A DNA stretch of 18,661 bases from Christensenella sp. UBA7102. GTDB lineage: Bacteria; Bacillota; Clostridia; Christensenellales; UBA1750. Shown here piece by piece: positions 1-5,773 of this stretch. The translations under genes were made by a program, and so were the position numbers. The notes under the pieces are model-generated. The model worked only from the letters and a program-made list of their open reading frames with translations. It did not search any database and was not told the origin of the DNA. The DNA lies in NCBI GenBank assembly GCA_002492415.1, contig DKYK01000086.1, positions 20,384 through 39,044 on the forward strand, given 5' to 3'. Each line of letters opens with the position of its first letter. Within the stretch, counting starts at the first letter, position 1.

Positions 1-44
1 ACTGCTTCCGGAAAATAAGCCGACATCCAGGTTTTGCCCTTGAC

Positions 45-96
45 TTTACATCCGCAGGCGGGGACGTGTACTCCACCGAGGAGCGATTTTCTGCAA
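45..96 (+). repeat. Dispersed intergenic repeat, copy 1
   Basis: This stretch aligns over about 50 bases with 4064-4115. The last part, GAGGAGCGATTTTCTG (78-93), is identical in both copies, and the upstream part (CATCC, GGCGGGGA) is largely conserved. Both copies lie between transcription units in the same orientation. In both, an inverted repeat follows the identical core. No coding potential is evident. It could be a REP/MITE-like element, a structured RNA or a relic of a mobile element. The type cannot be decided from two copies. Confidence 0.6.
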
Positions 97-97
97 T

Positions 98-127
98 TTG
101 CAAAAGATGAAAATTCATCTTTTGCAA
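98..127. repeat. Perfect 14-bp inverted repeat with 2-base centre
   Basis: Bases 98-111 are the exact reverse complement of 114-127, separated by AA. The arms read TTGCAAAAGATGAA and TTCATCTTTTGCAA. No T tract follows, so it is not a classical intrinsic terminator. It starts two bases after repeat copy 1 and may belong to that element. The arm sequence TTCATCTTTTGC recurs at 4260-4271, downstream of repeat copy 2. Confidence 0.7.
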
Positions 128-152
128 GGCTGTCAACTTGTTCAACAACCTG

Positions 153-176
153 AGAGCGGCTGGCCGCTCTTTTTTT
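153..176 (+). terminator. Intrinsic terminator upstream of the spoVAC unit
   Basis: The arms AGAGCGG and CCGCTCT (153-159 and 164-170) enclose CTGG and run into an uninterrupted T tract (170-176). This is a textbook rho-independent terminator. It would end a transcript entering from the left edge and insulate the sporulation unit. Confidence 0.85.
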
Positions 177-205
177 GCATCAAAACGATGCGCGCGGACA
201 AACTA
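177..205 (+). promoter_or_regulatory. Candidate sigma-G-type promoter for the spoVAC unit
   Basis: GCATC (177-181), a 17-base spacer and CAAACTA (199-205) resemble the sigma-G/sigma-F pattern GCATR, N17-18, CATnnTA known from Bacillus and Clostridium. It has one mismatch in each box. It lies directly after the terminator and just upstream of the first gene, which places transcription start near 212. This would exclude the earlier possible starts at 175 and 205. It is a pattern match only. Confidence 0.4.
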
Positions 206-237
206 TGCGTAAATCAAAAACGCTGGAGGAGATGCGC

Positions 238-441
238 GTGCTCAAAAGAAGAAATGTGTTTCTTGCGCTTGCGGCCTGCGCGCTGGCCGGGGCGCTTGCG
301 GCGGCGATTCTGATGCTGGTGGGGCGGCAGCTGATGCGGCCCACGATGCGCGACGCCGTGTTTGTGCGCAAGATCGAAAAATTGATGCGAAAGGATGAGG
401 CATGTGAAGCAGAAACTGACGCGAGAGCAGCGAGAATATGA
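238..441 (+). CDS. Small single-span membrane protein preceding SpoVAC (hypothetical)
   Basis: I do not recognise this 67-residue protein. It starts MLKRRNVFLAL (GTG read as Met), has one hydrophobic helix at about residues 7-30 rich in Ala and Leu, then a basic and amphipathic tail (RDAVFVRKIEKLMRK). The GTG at 238 is preferred because GGAGGA lies 8-9 bases upstream and because the candidate promoter would start transcription near 212. An in-frame ATG at 232 is the alternative. Its 3' end overlaps spoVAC by 38 bases, which suggests translational coupling but is longer than usual and is the main reason for doubt. The codon third positions are GC-rich, like the neighbours. It may be a small sporulation membrane protein or a spurious ORF. 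Confidence 0.45.
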   Translation: MLKRRNVFLALAACALAGALAAAILMLVGRQLMRPTMRDAVFVRKIEKLMRKDEACEAETDARAARI

Positions 442-865
442 CGAGCTGGTGCATCGGGTCACCCCCCGCAGCGAGGTGCCCTGGGCGCTGGTCAAGGCGT
501 TTGTGGTGGGCGGCATCATCTGCTGCATCGGCCAGCTCGTGGCCGACTGCGGCAAAAATCTGTGGGGATTGGAGCAAAAGGACGCCTCCACGCTGGGCAG
601 CGTGTTCCTGGTGTTCCTCGCCTCGCTGCTGACGGGCCTGGGCGTGTTCGACCAGCTGGGTAAGTTCGCGGGGGCGGGCACCTTCGTGCCCATCACGGGC
701 TTTGCCAACTCCATCGTTTCGCCCGCCATGGAGTTCAAGCGCGAAGGCTATGTGCTGGGCGTGGGCGCCAAGATGTTCACCGTTGCTGGCCCTGTGCTGG
801 TCTACGGCATCACCTCCGCAGTGATCTACGGCGTGCTCTACTGGCTCTGGTCGCTGTTTTTATAG
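404..865 (+). CDS. spoVAC: Stage V sporulation protein AC (SpoVAC)
   Basis: SpoVAC is an integral membrane component of the SpoVA channel. That channel carries Ca-dipicolinic acid into the forespore during sporulation and releases it at germination. In Bacillus SpoVAC itself behaves as a mechanosensitive channel. The protein of about 153 residues has a short basic N-terminus, hydrophobic spans beginning WALVKAFVVGGIICCIGQL, the family signature KFAGAGTFVPITGFANS, and a hydrophobic C-terminus (VIYGVLYWLWSLFL). The GTG at 404 is chosen because AAAGGA sits 9 bases upstream and gives the usual N-terminus MKQKLT. The in-frame ATG at 395 would add three residues. spoVAD does not follow directly, as it does in most species: a minus-strand gene lies between. 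A bidirectional terminator ends this unit. Confidence 0.93.
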   Translation: MKQKLTREQREYDELVHRVTPRSEVPWALVKAFVVGGIICCIGQLVADCGKNLWGLEQKDASTLGSVFLVFLASLLTGLGVFDQLGKFAGAGTFVPITGFANSIVSPAMEFKREGYVLGVGAKMFTVAGPVLVYGITSAVIYGVLYWLWSLFL

Positions 866-895
866 ACGTCGTTTGTCGTTTTATAATAAATAATA

Positions 896-934
896 GAAAA
901 AGACTTCCGCGTACCCCGCGAGAAGCCCTTTTTT
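896..934. terminator. Bidirectional intrinsic terminator between spoVAC and the VOC gene
   Basis: The arms CTTCCGCG (904-911) and CGCGAGAAG (917-925) pair over eight base pairs with one bulged A and a five-base loop. A T run (929-934) follows on the + strand and an A run (897-901) precedes it, giving a T tract on the minus strand. It can end both convergent genes. Confidence 0.8.
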
Positions 935-939
935 GTATC

Positions 940-1350
940 CTACGCCGGATTTCGGCTGCCGATTTCCAGCAGGTTCCCTTCCGGATCGGCCACATAGAAA
1001 TTCCGTATGCCAAAGGGATAGGTGATGGGCGCGTCGGACTGCAGGTTCACGCCCAGCTCCTTCAGCCGCTCGAATTCCGCGTCCACATCCGCATAGGACG
1101 GCAGCCACAACCCAATTTCAAAGGACGTATTGAGACCCTTGGGCGGCTGGTATTCCAGGCCAAATGCCTCCGAAAACGCCTTTCGGCTGTACATGAACAA
1201 CGCCAGATCCCCGCTTGCCGTGTGGAATTCCGCAAAGTCCCCGCCATCCCAGTCGGTGTCAAGCCCCAGCACATCCCGGTAGAATGGCGTCATTACCGCC
1301 ATGTCCCCGGCCAGAATCCCCGTCCCTGTTCTCGTCTTTTTTCCGTCCAT
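940..1350 (-). CDS. VOC-fold protein (glyoxalase/bleomycin-resistance/dioxygenase superfamily)
   Basis: The 136-residue protein has the two half-modules of the VOC fold. An N-terminal strand and helix (AGDMAVMTPFYRDVLGL, about residues 14-30) begin the first, and the C-terminal signature DPEGNLLEIGSR ends the second, with the conserved Glu. The first strand shows no obvious His metal ligand, so enzymatic glyoxalase I activity is doubtful and a binding role is possible. The ATG at 1350 is chosen because AGGAGG lies six bases upstream. Upstream in-frame extension to 1638 would run through the spoVAD start region. It lies antisense between spoVAC and spoVAD. Its substrate cannot be told from sequence. 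Confidence 0.85.
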   Translation of the reverse strand: MDGKKTRTGTGILAGDMAVMTPFYRDVLGLDTDWDGGDFAEFHTASGDLALFMYSRKAFSEAFGLEYQPPKGLNTSFEIGLWLPSYADVDAEFERLKELGVNLQSDAPITYPFGIRNFYVADPEGNLLEIGSRNPA

Positions 1351-1385
1351 GAACGTCCTCCTGTTCTGCAAATGTGTGTTTGAGA

Positions 1386-1394
1386 ATTTTAGCA
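1386..1394 (-). promoter_or_regulatory. Candidate extended -10 promoter of the VOC gene
   Basis: Read on the minus strand this is TGCTAAAAT, an extended -10 element (TGn plus TAAAAT), with no good -35 box. It is about 36 bases upstream of the start codon and 24 bases upstream of its Shine-Dalgarno site. It lies just beside the divergent candidate promoter of spoVAD. Confidence 0.35.
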
Positions 1395-1408
1395 TATCAG
1401 ATTCCTCA

Positions 1409-1438
1409 GCATAGCGCAATCCTTTTGCGGAAATACTA
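1409..1438 (+). promoter_or_regulatory. Candidate sigma-G-type promoter for spoVAD-spoVAE
   Basis: GCATA (1409-1413), an 18-base spacer and AATACTA (1432-1438) match the sigma-G pattern GCATR, N18, CATnnTA with one mismatch, in the first base of the -10 box. The spacer contains the small inverted repeat CGCAA/TTGCG. It is 29 bases upstream of the spoVAD ATG, which fits a forespore-expressed gene. A separate promoter is needed because an antisense gene cuts spoVAD off from spoVAC. Confidence 0.5.
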
Positions 1439-1466
1439 TCGGCAGCAATTCCAAAGGAGGCGCGGC

Positions 1467-2477
1467 ATGAGCAAAAAGCGCGGAAAACAGAGCTATATAC
1501 TGGAATCGCGGCCGCGGGTGGCGGCCTGGGCGTCCATGGCGGGCCCCAAGGAGGCCGCGGGCCCGCTGGGCCGCACGTTTGACGAGACCTTTGCCGACGA
1601 CACGCTGGGCCAGGACAGCTGGGAGCGTGCCGAGGCACGCATGCTGGAGCATACAGTGGATATGGCGCTGAGCAAGGCGCGCGTCTATGCCGACGGCGTG
1701 GACGTGTTCCTGGGCGGCGATCTGCTCAACCAGATCGTATCGGCGGGGTATGCGGCGCGTCAGCTGGGCGTCCCGTTTGTCGGGCTATACGGCGCTTGCT
1801 CCACCATGGCCGAGAGTCTGATGCTGGGCTCCATGCTGCTGGACGGCGGCTTTGTGGAAAACGCGGTATGCGCCACATGCTCGCACTTCTCCACGGCGGA
1901 GCGTCAATATCGCTATCCGTTGGAGTTGGGCAACCAGCGCACGCCAGCGGCGCAGTGGACGGTCACGGGCGCGGGCGCCACGTTTCTGACGGCGTCCGGC
2001 GATCATCCCATCCGCGTCGAGGCGGTGACGATGGGGCGCGTGTGGGACTTAAAGCAGACCGACGCAAACAACATGGGTGCGGCGATGGCGCCCGCGGCCA
2101 TGATGACGCTCAAGAGCCACCTGGAAGATTTGGGGCGCAAGGTGGGGGACTACGATCTGATCGTCACCGGCGACCTGGGGCATGTGGGCAAGGAGTTGAT
2201 GACCATACTGTGTAAGCACGAGGGAATCGTGCTGGACGAGCGGTACATCGACTGCGGCTGCGAGGTCTTCGACAGCTCGCAGGATGTGCACGCGGGCGGA
2301 AGCGGCTGCGGCTGCTCGGCCGTGTGTTTGAACGGTTGGCTCTACGAGCGCATGAAGAAGGGAGAGGTTCGGCGCATGCTGTTCATGGCCACGGGCGCGC
2401 TGATGTCGCCCACGATGAGCCAGCAGGGCGAGAGCATCCCGGGCATTGCGCACGCGGTTGCGCTGGAGGTGAATTAG
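1467..2477 (+). CDS. spoVAD: Stage V sporulation protein AD (SpoVAD)
   Basis: SpoVAD is the soluble, thiolase-fold component of the SpoVA system that binds dipicolinic acid in the developing spore. The 336-residue product has the usual length. It carries the conserved blocks FLGGDLLNQ (about 81-89), GLYGACSTMAESL with Cys111, HFSTAERQYRYPLELGNQR, VTGDLGHVG, and near the C-terminus HAGGSGCGCSAV and GALMSPTMSQQGESIPGIAHAV. The ATG at 1467 is chosen because AAAGGAGG precedes it by six bases. The open frame extends upstream to 1374 but those codons overlap the candidate promoter. spoVAE begins on the next base after its stop, so the two are co-transcribed and probably translationally coupled. Confidence 0.97.
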   Translation: MSKKRGKQSYILESRPRVAAWASMAGPKEAAGPLGRTFDETFADDTLGQDSWERAEARMLEHTVDMALSKARVYADGVDVFLGGDLLNQIVSAGYAARQLGVPFVGLYGACSTMAESLMLGSMLLDGGFVENAVCATCSHFSTAERQYRYPLELGNQRTPAAQWTVTGAGATFLTASGDHPIRVEAVTMGRVWDLKQTDANNMGAAMAPAAMMTLKSHLEDLGRKVGDYDLIVTGDLGHVGKELMTILCKHEGIVLDERYIDCGCEVFDSSQDVHAGGSGCGCSAVCLNGWLYERMKKGEVRRMLFMATGALMSPTMSQQGESIPGIAHAVALEVN

Positions 2478-2837
2478 ATGTTGATGTATGCAAAGGTGTT
2501 TCTCGTGGGCGGACTGATCTGCGTGGCGGGCCAGCTGCTCATCCTGTTTACCAAGGTGACTTCGGCACGCATCCTCGTGGCGTTTGTGACGCTGGGCGTG
2601 ATTTTGACGGCGCTGGGGCTGTATGAGCCGCTGGTGCAGTGGGCGGGCGCTGGGGCCACCGTGCCGCTGACGGGCTTTGGCTACGCGCTTGCCACCGGCA
2701 CCAAGGAGGCCGTGCAGCAAAAGGGACTGATGGGCGCGCTGACGGGCGGCGTGGCGGCGACGGCGGGCGGCATCGCGGCGGCAGTGACGTTCGGCTATCT
2801 GGCCAGCGTACTGTTCACCCCCAAGACCAAAAGCTGA
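2478..2837 (+). CDS. spoVAE: Stage V sporulation protein AE (SpoVAEb type)
   Basis: This 119-residue polytopic membrane protein is a SpoVA channel subunit of the SpoVAEb type. It starts MLMYAKVFLVGGLICVAGQL and has the signature WAGAGATVPLTGFGYALATG. That signature is related to KFAGAGTFVPITGF of SpoVAC, showing that the two subunits are paralogues. Three to four hydrophobic segments are visible. The ATG directly follows the spoVAD stop, with GGAGGTG inside the end of spoVAD as its ribosome site. No SpoVAF or GerA-type gene follows. The next gene, a bile salt hydrolase, has its own promoter. Confidence 0.95.
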   Translation: MLMYAKVFLVGGLICVAGQLLILFTKVTSARILVAFVTLGVILTALGLYEPLVQWAGAGATVPLTGFGYALATGTKEAVQQKGLMGALTGGVAATAGGIAAAVTFGYLASVLFTPKTKS

Positions 2838-2893
2838 GTCCAGGCACATTCTTTCGTCGATACCCCGCCATGCGGTGGAAATTCCGTGCGATT

Positions 2894-2904
2894 TGTGCTA
2901 TGCT
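2894..2904 (+). promoter_or_regulatory. Candidate extended -10 promoter of the bile salt hydrolase gene
   Basis: TGTGC followed by TATGCT gives a strong extended -10 element, with only a weak -35 box about 17 bases upstream. It lies 65 bases before the hydrolase ATG. The same TGTGn-TAwwnT arrangement recurs at three other transcription starts in this window. Confidence 0.5.
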
Positions 2905-2968
2905 CTTGGATGAGCGAAGGAGCAAAGCATGGAACGACTGCAAGGCATCAAAAGGAGGAGAGAGAGCC

Positions 2969-3943
2969 ATGTGCACTGCATTGAGCTTTCTGACGCGCGG
3001 CCATTACTTCGGCCGCACGCTGGATCTGGAATTCCACTATGACGAGCGCGTTGCGGTATCGCCGCGCAACATGCCCTTCCATTTCCGCAAAATGGGCGAG
3101 CTATCCCGCCACCATGCGCTCATCGGCATGGCAACGGTGGTGGGCGGCGTGCCGCTCTACTACGAGGCCACCAACGAAAAGGGCCTGAGCATGGCGGGGC
3201 TCAACTTCCCCGGCAGCGCCTTCTACCCTGAAGCAGCCGAGGGCAAGGATAACGTCGCGCCCTTCGAGTTCATTCCGTGGATCCTCGGTCAGTGCGACGA
3301 CTTGGCTCAGGCTCGCAAGCTCGTGGAGCGCATCAATGTAATCGACCTGCTGTTTGACGAAGGCTTTCCCACCGCCACGCTGCACTGGATGATCGCCGAC
3401 CGCAGCGGCAGCATCGTGGTCGAGAGCATGGCGGACGGCCTGCACGTCCACGATAATCCCGTGGGCGTGATGACCAACAATCCGCCCTTCCCCATGCAGA
3501 TGATGAACCTGACCAACTACATGAACCTCAGCCGCGAGCCTGCCGTCAACCGCATGGCTCCCGCGCTGAATCTGGCTGCCTACAGCCGAGGCATGGGCGC
3601 GATGGGGCTTCCGGGCGATCTGTCCAGCGCATCTCGCTTCGTCAAGTGTGCCTTTACCAAATTCAACTCGCTGTGCGGCGAAGGAGAGATGGAGAGCGTG
3701 AGCCAGTTTTTCCACATCCTGGGCAGCGTCGAGCAACAGCGCGGCTGCGTCCACATGGGCGAGGGAAAGTACGAAATCACGTTCTATACCTCCTGCTGCA
3801 ACACGGACACCGGCGTCTATTACTATACCACCTACGACAACCGATCCATCACCGGCGTAGACCTGCACAGAGAGAATCTGGAGGGCGATGCCGTCATCGC
3901 CTATCCGCTGCGCACTGAGCAGCGCATCACCATGGAGAACTGA
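2969..3943 (+). CDS. bsh: Bile salt hydrolase / choloylglycine hydrolase (Ntn-hydrolase)
   Basis: This enzyme would cleave glycine or taurine from conjugated bile salts. It belongs to the linear amide C-N hydrolase (Ntn) family, in which the initiator Met is removed and Cys2 is the nucleophile. The 324-residue protein starts MCTALSF and shows the active-site set Cys2, Arg16, Asp19, Asn79 (AGLNFPG), Asn170 (MTNNPPF) and Arg223 (SSASRFVKC). These correspond in order to Cys2, Arg18, Asp21, Asn82, Asn175 and Arg228 of characterised bile salt hydrolases. Asn at the fourth position favours bile salts over penicillin V, where Tyr is usual. The ATG at 2969 follows AAAGGAGG and exposes Cys2 as the family requires. 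The open frame extends upstream to 2639, but that part overlaps spoVAE. No signal peptide is seen, so it is cytoplasmic. It has its own promoter and terminator. Confidence 0.93.
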   Translation: MCTALSFLTRGHYFGRTLDLEFHYDERVAVSPRNMPFHFRKMGELSRHHALIGMATVVGGVPLYYEATNEKGLSMAGLNFPGSAFYPEAAEGKDNVAPFEFIPWILGQCDDLAQARKLVERINVIDLLFDEGFPTATLHWMIADRSGSIVVESMADGLHVHDNPVGVMTNNPPFPMQMMNLTNYMNLSREPAVNRMAPALNLAAYSRGMGAMGLPGDLSSASRFVKCAFTKFNSLCGEGEMESVSQFFHILGSVEQQRGCVHMGEGKYEITFYTSCCNTDTGVYYYTTYDNRSITGVDLHRENLEGDAVIAYPLRTEQRITMEN

Positions 3944-3966
3944 ACGGAATAATCCCACACGATAAA

Positions 3967-4000
3967 AACCGCACCGCAGCACACCCGCTGCGGTGCGGTT
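3967..4000 (+). terminator. 14-bp hairpin after the bile salt hydrolase gene
   Basis: Bases 3967-3980 pair perfectly with 3987-4000 (arms AACCGCACCGCAGC and GCTGCGGTGCGGTT) around a six-base loop. It begins 24 bases after the stop codon. Only a short, interrupted T run follows, so it may terminate weakly or protect the mRNA end. Confidence 0.7.
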
Positions 4001-4063
4001 CAGCTTGTCAATAAATGACCAAGAACTCTCCGGGGGAAGTATGAAGGGGATGCGCTCCTTCCT

Positions 4064-4115
4064 CTTTCATCCACGGGCGGGGAGCGCTTGTCCCGCGGAG
4101 GAGCGATTTTCTGTA
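4064..4115 (+). repeat. Dispersed intergenic repeat, copy 2
   Basis: It shares the identical 16-base core (4098-4113) and most of the preceding 35 bases with 45-96. A local hairpin GCGGGG/TCCCGC (4077-4096) is possible, including one G-U pair. An alternative pairing joins GCGCTCC (4052-4058) to GGAGCGC (4081-4087). The two pairings are mutually exclusive, as in some regulatory RNAs, but the rnfC promoter lies downstream, so this is not obviously an rnfC leader. Confidence 0.6.
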
Positions 4116-4196
4116 AGTTAGGTTTTTGGAAGCTGGATGAGCGCGATATTTCCCTCTATTCTCAAAACATAGGTCGATGGAAAACCGCTTCCGATA

Positions 4197-4240
4197 CAGA
4201 AAAAATTCGTGTGCGGTGTAGCCGTGCGCGAATTTTTCTG
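4197..4240. repeat. Long imperfect hairpin upstream of the rnfC promoter
   Basis: CAGAAAAAATTCG (4197-4209) pairs with CGAATTTTTCTG (4229-4240) with one bulged A. The pairing continues inward through TGTGCGG and CCGTGCG using several G-U pairs, to leave a five-base loop. The result is a stem of nearly 20 base pairs. It could be a bidirectional terminator (A/T-rich outer arms) or part of the neighbouring repeat element. Confidence 0.6.
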
Positions 4241-4325
4241 CTTCTGTATAAGATACGATTTCATCTTTTGCGCTTGTCTAAAACTATTTCCTATATTGTC
4301 AATTTTTTATCTTTCACTGAAAAAG

Positions 4326-4354
4326 TTGATATTTGTAAAAGGCTGTGCTAAAGT
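4326..4354 (+). promoter_or_regulatory. Sigma-A-type promoter of the rnf transcript
   Basis: TTGATA (4326-4331), a 17-base spacer ending in GGCTGTGC, and TAAAGT (4349-4354) give a good vegetative promoter with a TGTGn extended -10. It is 70 bases upstream of the rnfC ATG. It is the only clear promoter I find for the whole 4424-14494 gene run. Confidence 0.65.
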
Positions 4355-4423
4355 AAATCAAAGAGTGAGAAAGCACATTTATGTGTATCGCAATACGGAA
4401 TCGGAAAGGGGCCTAGTATTCGC

Positions 4424-5758
4424 ATGAACAGGGTCAGATCCTTTGCGGGCGGCATCCATCCGCTGCACGCCATTGGGCACGGAAAGGGCTTGAGCGCAGG
4501 CCTGCCCATTGAGATGCTTCCCGCGCCGGAGCGGGTGTACATTCCCATGTCGCAGCACATCGGCGCGCCGTGCGGACCGTGTGTGGCGGTGGGCGATCAT
4601 GTCAAGCGCGGCCAGAAGGTGGGCGAGGTGCGCGGCTTTGTCTCCGCGCCGGTGCACGCGTCGGTGTCGGGAACGGTGGTGGAGATTGCACCGCACTTGG
4701 TCACGGGCGGAAGCATGGTGCCCTGCGTGGTGATTGAAAACGATTTTCACGACGAATGGGACGAGAGCTGCCTCGCGGATCCCCTGCCCCTGGAGCGCAT
4801 CGACGCGCAGCAGGCGCTGTCCGCCATCCTTGAGGGCGGCGTGGTGGGCATGGGCGGCGCGACTTTCCCCGCCCACGTCAAGCTCTCGCCGCCCAAGGGC
4901 GCGAAGATCGACTATCTGTTGCTCAACGGCGCGGAGTGCGAGCCGTATCTGACCGCCGATCATCGCATGATGCTCGAGCAGAGCGCACGCATCATCGGCG
5001 GCATCCGCATCATCGCAAAGGCGCTGGGCGACCCGGCCTGCATCGTGGGCATTGAGCTCAATAAAAAGGACGCCATCGCCGCCATGGAGCGGGCCGCGCA
5101 GGGCACGGGCATTCGCATTGCGGGCATGCCCGTAAAGTATCCCCAGGGTTCCGAAAAACAGCTCATCCAGGTGCTGACGCACCGACAGGTGCCGTCAGGC
5201 AAGCTGCCCATGGACGCCGGCTGCGTAGTGGTCAATGTTTCTTCCGCAGCGGCGGTCTATGATGCCGTGGCGCTGCGCCGCCCGCTGACCGAGCGCGTGG
5301 TGACGGTGACGGGCGCGGTGGCCCATCCAAAGAACCTGCTCGTGCGCGTGGGTACGCCGGCTTCCGCACTGGTGGAGTACTGCGGCGGCCTTTCCGAGAA
5401 TGTCGGGCGCGTGGTCTCCGGCGGCCCCATGATGGGCATCGCGCTGTTTGACCTCTCTGTTCCGGTGACCAAGGGCACCAGCGGCGTGCTGGCGCTGACC
5501 AAGTCGCAGGCAGATCCCGGCGTCACCACCAACTGTATCCGCTGCGGGCGCTGCGTGCGCGGCTGTCCCATGCACCTGCTGCCCTATGAGCTGTGCAATG
5601 ATGTGGAGAAGAACAACTGGGCGGCGGCGGAGAAGCACAACGCGCTGGACTGCATCGAGTGCGGTTCCTGTACCTATGTCTGTCCCGCAAAGCGTCCCAT
5701 CACCTCGTCCATCCGCATCGCCAAGCGTCAGGTCATGGCGCTGCGCAAAAAGAAATAG
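4424..5758 (+). CDS. rnfC: Rnf complex subunit C
   Basis: RnfC is the peripheral, cytoplasmic Fe-S and NAD/FMN-binding subunit of the ion-translocating ferredoxin:NAD+ oxidoreductase. The 444-residue protein has an N-terminal block with GGIHP and a biotinyl-like hairpin region (about 35-90). A flavin/NAD-binding domain follows, with GMGGATFPAHVKL (142-154), LLLNGAECEPYLTADH (166-180) and a SLBB-like region. Two [4Fe-4S] motifs follow, Cys371/374/377/381 and Cys410/413/416/420. It lacks the long Ala/Lys-rich C-terminal extension of proteobacterial RnfC, as in other Clostridia. The ATG at 4424 follows GGAAAGGGG. It is first in the gene run, and rnfD follows after 15 bases. Confidence 0.97.
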   Translation: MNRVRSFAGGIHPLHAIGHGKGLSAGLPIEMLPAPERVYIPMSQHIGAPCGPCVAVGDHVKRGQKVGEVRGFVSAPVHASVSGTVVEIAPHLVTGGSMVPCVVIENDFHDEWDESCLADPLPLERIDAQQALSAILEGGVVGMGGATFPAHVKLSPPKGAKIDYLLLNGAECEPYLTADHRMMLEQSARIIGGIRIIAKALGDPACIVGIELNKKDAIAAMERAAQGTGIRIAGMPVKYPQGSEKQLIQVLTHRQVPSGKLPMDAGCVVVNVSSAAAVYDAVALRRPLTERVVTVTGAVAHPKNLLVRVGTPASALVEYCGGLSENVGRVVSGGPMMGIALFDLSVPVTKGTSGVLALTKSQADPGVTTNCIRCGRCVRGCPMHLLPYELCNDVEKNNWAAAEKHNALDCIECGSCTYVCPAKRPITSSIRIAKRQVMALRKKK

Positions 5759-5773
5759 AGAAGGGGAGAGAAA

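Larger units (their letters stand above)
4001..4423. other. Gene-free region upstream of rnfC, with an AT-rich part
   Basis: No convincing gene lies here. The first part (to about 4110) is GC-rich and contains repeat copy 2. The remainder (about 4110-4400) is clearly AT-rich compared with the flanks, with poly-T and poly-A runs, a long hairpin and the rnfC promoter. Short open frames at 4088-4351 and 4209-4427 have poor ribosome sites, atypical codons and no recognisable family, so I do not call them. Confidence 0.6.

Noticed and set aside
1351..1638. N-terminal extension of the first VOC gene
   Set aside because: It runs antisense into spoVAD and adds no VOC sequence, whereas the ATG at 1350 has AGGAGG at ideal distance.
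2639..2968. N-terminal extension of the bile salt hydrolase frame
   Set aside because: It overlaps spoVAE in another frame, and the enzyme requires Cys at position 2, which only the ATG at 2969 provides.
4088..4427. Two short plus-strand frames upstream of rnfC
   Set aside because: They lie in AT-rich sequence over a repeat, a hairpin and the promoter, with no ribosome site and no family resemblance.
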